Shown here: one piece after another, positions 60,353-64,000 of the stretch
Layout of the letters: each line of letters opens with the position of its first letter
How positions within the stretch are numbered: the first letter of the stretch is position 1
Assembly (NCBI GenBank): GCA_965232595.1
Contig: OZ246983.1
Span: 3,472,001 to 3,536,000 of the forward strand
Source: SZUA-309 sp965232595
Lineage (GTDB): Bacteria; Pseudomonadota; Gammaproteobacteria; Pseudomonadales; Azotimanducaceae
Length of the DNA stretch: 64,000 nt
Direction: 5' to 3'
The notes under the pieces: model-generated
Database searches by the model: none
What the model saw: the letters and a program-made list of their open reading frames with translations, nothing else
What the model was told of the DNA's origin: nothing
Made by a program: the position numbers and the translations under genes

Positions 60353-61603
60353 TTACTGGTACTTCCGCAGCTCGGCGCGGCCGACCACCATGTGATGCAC
60401 CTCGTCCGGACCGTCGGCGATCCGCAGGGTCCGCTGACCGGTGTACATCTTCGACAGCGGTGACCACTGGGAGACACCGGTGGCGCCGTGCATCTGGATC
60501 GCCTGATCGATGATCTGGCAGACCCGCTCCGGCACCAGGGCCTTCACCATGTGCACCCAGACCCGGGCCTCACGGTTGCCCAGCACGTCCATGGCCTTGG
60601 CGGCCTTGAGCACCATCAGGCGCATGGACTCGATCTCGATCCGTGCCCGAGAAACGACCTCGATGTTCTTGCCCAGGTTGATGATCGGCTTGCCGAACGC
60701 TTCCCGGGTGGTGGTCCGCTTCATCATCAGGTCCAGAGCACGCTCGGCGGTGCCGATGGAGCGCATGCAGTGGTGGATACGGCCCGGGCCCAGGCGGACC
60801 TGGGAGATCTCGAAGCCGCGGCCCTCACCAAGCAGGATGTTCTCCTTCGGCACGCGCACGTCGTTGAACTTGATGTGCATGTGGCCGTGCGGCGCGTCAT
60901 CGTCGCCGAACACTTCCATACCCTCGAGGATCTCGACCCCGGGGGTGTCCGTGGGCACCAGGATCTGCGACTGCTGCCGGTGCGGCGGCGCGTCCGGCGA
61001 GGTCTTCACCATGGTGATCATGATCTTGCAGCGGGGATCGCCGGCGCCGGAAATGTAGAACTTCTCGCCGTTGATCACCCACTCGTCGCCTTCCAGCACG
61101 GCAGCGGTGCTGATGTTCTTGGCGTCAGAGGAGGGCAGGCCCGGTTCGGTCATGGCGAACGCGGAGCGGATCTCGCCGTTCAGGAGCGGCTTCAGCCACT
61201 GCTCCTTCTGCTCCGGGGTGCCGACCCTTTCCAGCACTTCCATGTTCCCGGTGTCCGGCGCCGAACAGTTCAGGGTTTCGGACGCCAGCGGGTTCTTGCC
61301 GAGCTCGGAGGCAATATAGGCGTAGTCGAGGTTCTTCAGGCCTTCGCCGGTTTCTGCGTCCGGCAGGAAGAAGTTCCAGAGGCCGGATTCCTTGGCCTTG
61401 GCTTTGGCCTCGTCCAGCAGCTCCAGCTGACCGGGCATCCAGCTCCAGCGGTCCTCACGGCCCTCGCCCAGACGGTAGAACTCCTCGGTGATCGGATCGA
61501 CGTTGTCGACGATGTGCTTCTTCACTGCCTCGAGCAGCGGCACAGCCTCTTCCGACATCGCCAGGTTGTTCAGGTCACTCGTATAGTCTTCGGCTTCCGC
61601 CAT
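60353..61603 (-). CDS. Acyl-CoA dehydrogenase
   Basis: 416 residues. RSAFAMTEPGLPSSDAKNISTAAVLEGDEWVINGEKFYISGAG holds the FAD and substrate contacts, LLGEGRGFEISQVRLGPGRIHHCMRSIGTAERALD the middle helices, and IQMHGATGVSQWSPLSKMYTGQRTLRIADGPDEVH the terminal motif of the family. AAGGGGGA precedes ATG 61603. With the crotonase gene it likely performs the first steps of beta-oxidation of an unspecified acyl-CoA; it differs markedly from the ACAD at 7608. Confidence 0.92.
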   Translation of the reverse strand: MAEAEDYTSDLNNLAMSEEAVPLLEAVKKHIVDNVDPITEEFYRLGEGREDRWSWMPGQLELLDEAKAKAKESGLWNFFLPDAETGEGLKNLDYAYIASELGKNPLASETLNCSAPDTGNMEVLERVGTPEQKEQWLKPLLNGEIRSAFAMTEPGLPSSDAKNISTAAVLEGDEWVINGEKFYISGAGDPRCKIMITMVKTSPDAPPHRQQSQILVPTDTPGVEILEGMEVFGDDDAPHGHMHIKFNDVRVPKENILLGEGRGFEISQVRLGPGRIHHCMRSIGTAERALDLMMKRTTTREAFGKPIINLGKNIEVVSRARIEIESMRLMVLKAAKAMDVLGNREARVWVHMVKALVPERVCQIIDQAIQMHGATGVSQWSPLSKMYTGQRTLRIADGPDEVHHMVVGRAELRKYQ

Positions 61604-61711
61604 GATTTTCCCCCTTACAGGTCAGGTAATAGTGTCCTGCAGGTGAGAATAGTCGCTTTGCGCCAGGCAACTCAACAGACGGGATCAAAGGGGCGTCAGA
61701 TCGCCCGAAAG
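61604..61711. other. Short intergenic region
   Basis: 108 bases between the glycine-zipper lipoprotein stop and the ACAD start, both on the minus strand. It likely holds the ACAD promoter, but no consensus pair stands out. Confidence 0.3.
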
Positions 61712-62098
61712 TCAGTTCAGAACCCGGTAACCCCGGCCACGGAGGCAGTTTTTCACCACATCGCTGCGCTCGTTCAGGCCGCTGCCGGCACCGCCGGCAC
61801 CACCCACAACGGCCCCGGTTGCTGCGCCGCGCTCAGGGCTGTTGCCGCGATAGCCGTCCCAGATCGCGCCGACCGCGGCGCCAACGGCAGCACCTGCAGC
61901 AGCGCCGCCGGCAGCCTTGCCGGCCACGCTCACCTCATCGGCGTACAGGGAACACTCTTCCAGATCCTGCTCGTACTGATAGGCGTTTACCCCCTTCATA
62001 TCGACGATGGGCTTGCCCGGCGTGCTGGAACAGCCGCTCAGGATCAGGAGCAGGCCGGCGGTGGGGCCGCCGAGCATGGGGAAGAAGCGTCTTTTCAT
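61712..62098 (-). CDS. Glycine-zipper lipoprotein
   Basis: 128 residues. A lipoprotein signal ends in LLILSGC (Cys about 23). The middle carries a glycine zipper (AAGGAAAGAAVGAAVGAIWDGYRG, then GAATGAVVGGAGGAGSG) typical of small outer-membrane lipoproteins such as the SlyB/OsmB group. The end (VVKNCLRGRGYRVLN) has the recurring CLxxRGY motif. Probably structural or stress-related in the envelope. The function is inferred only. Confidence 0.82.
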   Translation of the reverse strand: MKRRFFPMLGGPTAGLLLILSGCSSTPGKPIVDMKGVNAYQYEQDLEECSLYADEVSVAGKAAGGAAAGAAVGAAVGAIWDGYRGNSPERGAATGAVVGGAGGAGSGLNERSDVVKNCLRGRGYRVLN

Positions 62099-62331
62099 GG
62101 TTCTATTCTAGCGCGGTTCGCGCGCCAGTCCGTGCAGATTGCGAGGTCGCTGCGCGGATCTCAGCAGGCTCTGGCTGAACGGTTGCTGAACGACCTGCGG
62201 TGGCTGAATAACTCTATGAAAATCATGGAGATACATTTGGAATAGATCTCTTCACATTCATTGAGCACTTCCGCTACAGCCAGGTCCGGGGGACATCGAG
62301 AGAATGCGCCTACCCCAGATTTTCGAGTGTA
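62099..62331. other. Divergent intergenic region between two lipoprotein genes
   Basis: 233 bases separating the starts at 62098 and 62332. It includes the AT-rich stretch TAACTCTATGAAAATCATGGAGATACATTTGG-like around 62207-62240, where promoters may lie. No strong consensus, terminator or small reading frame could be supported. Confidence 0.35.
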
Positions 62332-62778
62332 GTGATCTTGACTAAGTCCATCCTCGCGACCTTGCGTCGAACCGTCCTCGTCCCCGCCATGCTGGCAGGC
62401 ACCGTGCTGTCTGCTGGCTGTCAGTCGCTGGAGCTCTCCAACGAGGAGATCGCCTGGCAGACCCTGCACGCGGTGGACATCGCGCAGACGCTGTCTGCTG
62501 CTCAGGATCCCTGTTACGTCGAGGATGCCTACATCACCAAGCGGCTGATCGGCAGCCAGCCGAGCACCGGCGAAGTCCTGCTCTGGGGTGCCGGCATGGC
62601 CGTAGGTCATGCGTTCGTCAGCAACTTCCTCGAACAGCGGAACGCCCCGCAATGGGTCCAGAAAACCTGGAGCTACGCAACCATCACCTCAACCGGGATC
62701 GCCATCGCCAGCAATCACTCTGAGGGTGTGCGGGTGTTTGGTGACAACGAGCCGGTAGAAGGCTGCTTCGAGAGCTAG
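62332..62778 (+). CDS. Small lipoprotein of unknown function
   Basis: 148 residues. Lipoprotein signal RTVLVPAMLAGTVLSAGC with a good lipobox. The mature part (NEEIAWQTLHAVDIAQTLSAAQDPCYVEDAYITKRLIGSQPSTGEVLLWGAGMAVGHAFVSNFLEQRNAP) has a helical, amphipathic character and two further Cys. No family is recognised. Start uncertain: GTG 62332 or TTG 62338, neither with a strong ribosome site. Lies 74 bases upstream of the peptidase gene. Confidence 0.65.
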   Translation: MILTKSILATLRRTVLVPAMLAGTVLSAGCQSLELSNEEIAWQTLHAVDIAQTLSAAQDPCYVEDAYITKRLIGSQPSTGEVLLWGAGMAVGHAFVSNFLEQRNAPQWVQKTWSYATITSTGIAIASNHSEGVRVFGDNEPVEGCFES

Positions 62779-62852
62779 CCCCCTGAAAGCTCGCCGGTTC
62801 CCGGCGAACAGAGGTAGCATTCCAGGTCCGCAACCGTCGCCTGGAAGCTCCG

Positions 62853-64000
62853 ATGAGAAAGCTGGGTCTGCTGCTGCTGCTCGCAGCGTCTGCCGTTCAT
62901 GCTGAATCCGCATCCGTTCGTGACTCGATCGAGCGCATGGCGAAGTCCACGTCCGCCTGGTCGCCAACGTTCTCGCCCGACGGCGAGCAGGTCGCGTTTG
63001 TGTCGGATCTTTCCGGGGTGCCGCAGGTCTGGGTGACCTCCAGCACGGGCGGATTCCCGACCCGTCTGACCGATCTTCAGGACACCGTCAGCTCGGTGAG
63101 CTGGTCGCCGGGTGGAGACTGGCTGGCGGTTTGGGCTGCCCCCGGTGGCGGCATGAACACTCAGATCTACTTCGTGTCTCCGGATGGTCTGGAGGTGCAG
63201 CGAATCACCGCGGGAGGGCGCGAGACGAACTTCGGTGGTGTCTGGCAGGCATCCGGGGCCAACTTCGCCTACTCGTCGAATGTCCGCTCGGGCACCTCGG
63301 CGCCGCCTTACATCCACTCCGTCGTTGACGGAAGCGCGCGATCCGTTGGGTCAGACGAAGGTCTGAACCGGGTATTCGCCCTGCACCCCGAAGGCGAATC
63401 GCTGCTGATCGGAAGGCTGGCGGGCCGTGGAGACAACAACGTTTACCTGATCGACGCGCAATCGAACGAGGAGGCCCTGCTCACGCCGCACGAAGGTCCG
63501 GGTACCTTTTTCGCCCAGTACGGTCACGACGCCAACGAGATCTATCTCGGCCACAATCTGAACCGGGACAGGATCGCCTTCGGCAGGCTGGCCGAAGACG
63601 GTTCGATCAGAACGCTGGTCGAGCGGGACGACGCGGAGCTGGAGGGTTTTCGGGTCGTTCCAGAAACCGAGCTCGTCGCGCTGCTCTGGAACAACCACGG
63701 TCGCAGTGAGCTCGAGCTCTACAACACCCGCAGCGGGCAGCGGATGCGGATCGACCTTCCCGTGGAAGTGATCGGCTCGTTGATCGCGTCGACGGACGGC
63801 AGGCGCCTGGCGGTGTCAGGCCGTGGATCGACGGACTCGACGAACATCTATGTTGTCGATGTGCCTTCCCGGCAGGCGACGAAAGTCACCCGCAGCTCAA
63901 GGCCGGGCGTCGACGAATCGGCTCTGGTTCGGCCGGAACTGGTGAGCTACAGCGCGCACGACGGCCTGGCGCTTTCCGGCTGGCTGTATCGGCCGCCTGG
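62853..64000 (+). CDS. S9-like peptidase with beta-propeller, 3' end outside the window
   Basis: 382 residues are visible from ATG 62853 (GGAAG seven bases upstream) and the frame runs off the right edge. The signal peptide MRKLGLLLLLAASAVHAE is followed by TolB/DPP-type propeller blades (SPDGEQVAFVSDLSG, SPGGDWLAVW, TDGRRLAVSGRG) and the transition VSYSAHDGLALSGWLYRPP, which in prolyl-oligopeptidase-family proteins leads into the alpha/beta hydrolase domain. The serine catalytic residues lie beyond the window. A periplasmic peptidase of the S9 family is expected. Confidence 0.85.
   Translation, partial: MRKLGLLLLLAASAVHAESASVRDSIERMAKSTSAWSPTFSPDGEQVAFVSDLSGVPQVWVTSSTGGFPTRLTDLQDTVSSVSWSPGGDWLAVWAAPGGGMNTQIYFVSPDGLEVQRITAGGRETNFGGVWQASGANFAYSSNVRSGTSAPPYIHSVVDGSARSVGSDEGLNRVFALHPEGESLLIGRLAGRGDNNVYLIDAQSNEEALLTPHEGPGTFFAQYGHDANEIYLGHNLNRDRIAFGRLAEDGSIRTLVERDDAELEGFRVVPETELVALLWNNHGRSELELYNTRSGQRMRIDLPVEVIGSLIASTDGRRLAVSGRGSTDSTNIYVVDVPSRQATKVTRSSRPGVDESALVRPELVSYSAHDGLALSGWLYRPP

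Noticed and set aside
60488..62245. Long open reading frame antisense to the ACAD and glycine-zipper genes (585 codons)
   Set aside because: Both minus-strand genes have clear family motifs and ribosome sites; the plus-strand translation has none.
1..64000. CRISPR arrays, insertion sequences, integrases, tRNA or rRNA genes
   Set aside because: No regularly spaced direct repeats, transposase or integrase motifs, inverted terminal repeats, or tRNA cloverleaf features were found on either strand.

Overview
The window reads as chromosomal DNA of a GC-rich (about 60 to 65 percent by eye) gammaproteobacterium. The grounds are a fused class I fumarase, an AroFGH-type DAHP synthase, ArgE, an OmpW porin with a perfect FNR/Anr half-palindrome pair upstream, and several lipoproteins. 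The gene content (acyl-CoA dehydrogenases, acyl-CoA ligase, wax ester synthase, Rieske oxygenase, short-chain dehydrogenases, GMC oxidoreductase, acyl-CoA carboxylase) fits an aerobic heterotroph living on lipids, aromatics or isoprenoid-like carbon. I cannot place it below class. No IS element, phage, integron, tRNA, rRNA or CRISPR array was seen. Genes are tightly packed and no gap exceeds about 300 bases.

Layout. 1-5.8 kb: edge of a VOC/glyoxalase gene, thrS, a KefB/C-type cation/proton antiporter and an acyl-CoA ligase. 5.8-13 kb: a secreted amidohydrolase; an acyl-CoA dehydrogenase coupled to a kinase that appears to be a LvaA-LvaB fusion (4-hydroxyacyl-CoA salvage); a small lipoprotein; a wax ester synthase/DGAT. 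13-18.3 kb: a SLOG-type sensor with four membrane helices, ompW and argE sharing an intergenic FNR box, and a low-GC MORN-repeat membrane protein. 18.5-30.4 kb: a gamma-glutamyltransferase coupled to a GPH transporter, a DUF6435-like small protein, an M19 dipeptidase lipoprotein, fumarase, a Tat-exported protein, DAHP synthase, a giant beta-propeller/amidohydrolase fusion and a GNAT. 30.4-34.7 kb: an operon encoding a DUF1538 transporter, a protein that looks like three tandem P-II-like domains, and a membrane diguanylate cyclase. 34.9-41.7 kb: DUF3179; an operon of two tautomerase-fold proteins, a Rieske oxygenase and an amidohydrolase, divergent from an HxlR regulator with three 21-bp-phased operator-like repeats; GFA, DUF and CBS genes. 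41.7-51.7 kb: two SDRs, a GMC oxidoreductase with its small subunit, a hotdog protein, a second GPH transporter, a MarR regulator with a four-cysteine tail and twin operators facing a DUF3237 gene, a Stf0 sulfotransferase and a DUF3667 protein. 51.7-57.1 kb: HMG-CoA-lyase-like enzyme, acyl-CoA carboxylase beta and alpha subunits and a GST. 57.1-64 kb: GFA, a TIR/TM/TPR protein, enoyl-CoA hydratase and acyl-CoA dehydrogenase, two lipoproteins and the start of an S9-type peptidase.

How it works together. Several short catabolic routes seem to converge on acyl-CoA: activation by the ligase, dehydrogenation and hydration by ACAD and ECH, a carboxylase plus HMGL branch for methyl-branched acyl-CoA, and the ACAD plus kinase pair for 4-hydroxyacyl-CoA. 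Surplus acyl groups could be stored by the wax synthase. The most unusual candidates are the DUF1538/triple P-II-like/GGDEF operon, the LvaA-LvaB fusion, the HxlR-controlled operon and the Cys-tailed MarR switch. All functional statements are homology judgements by eye; no database search was run.
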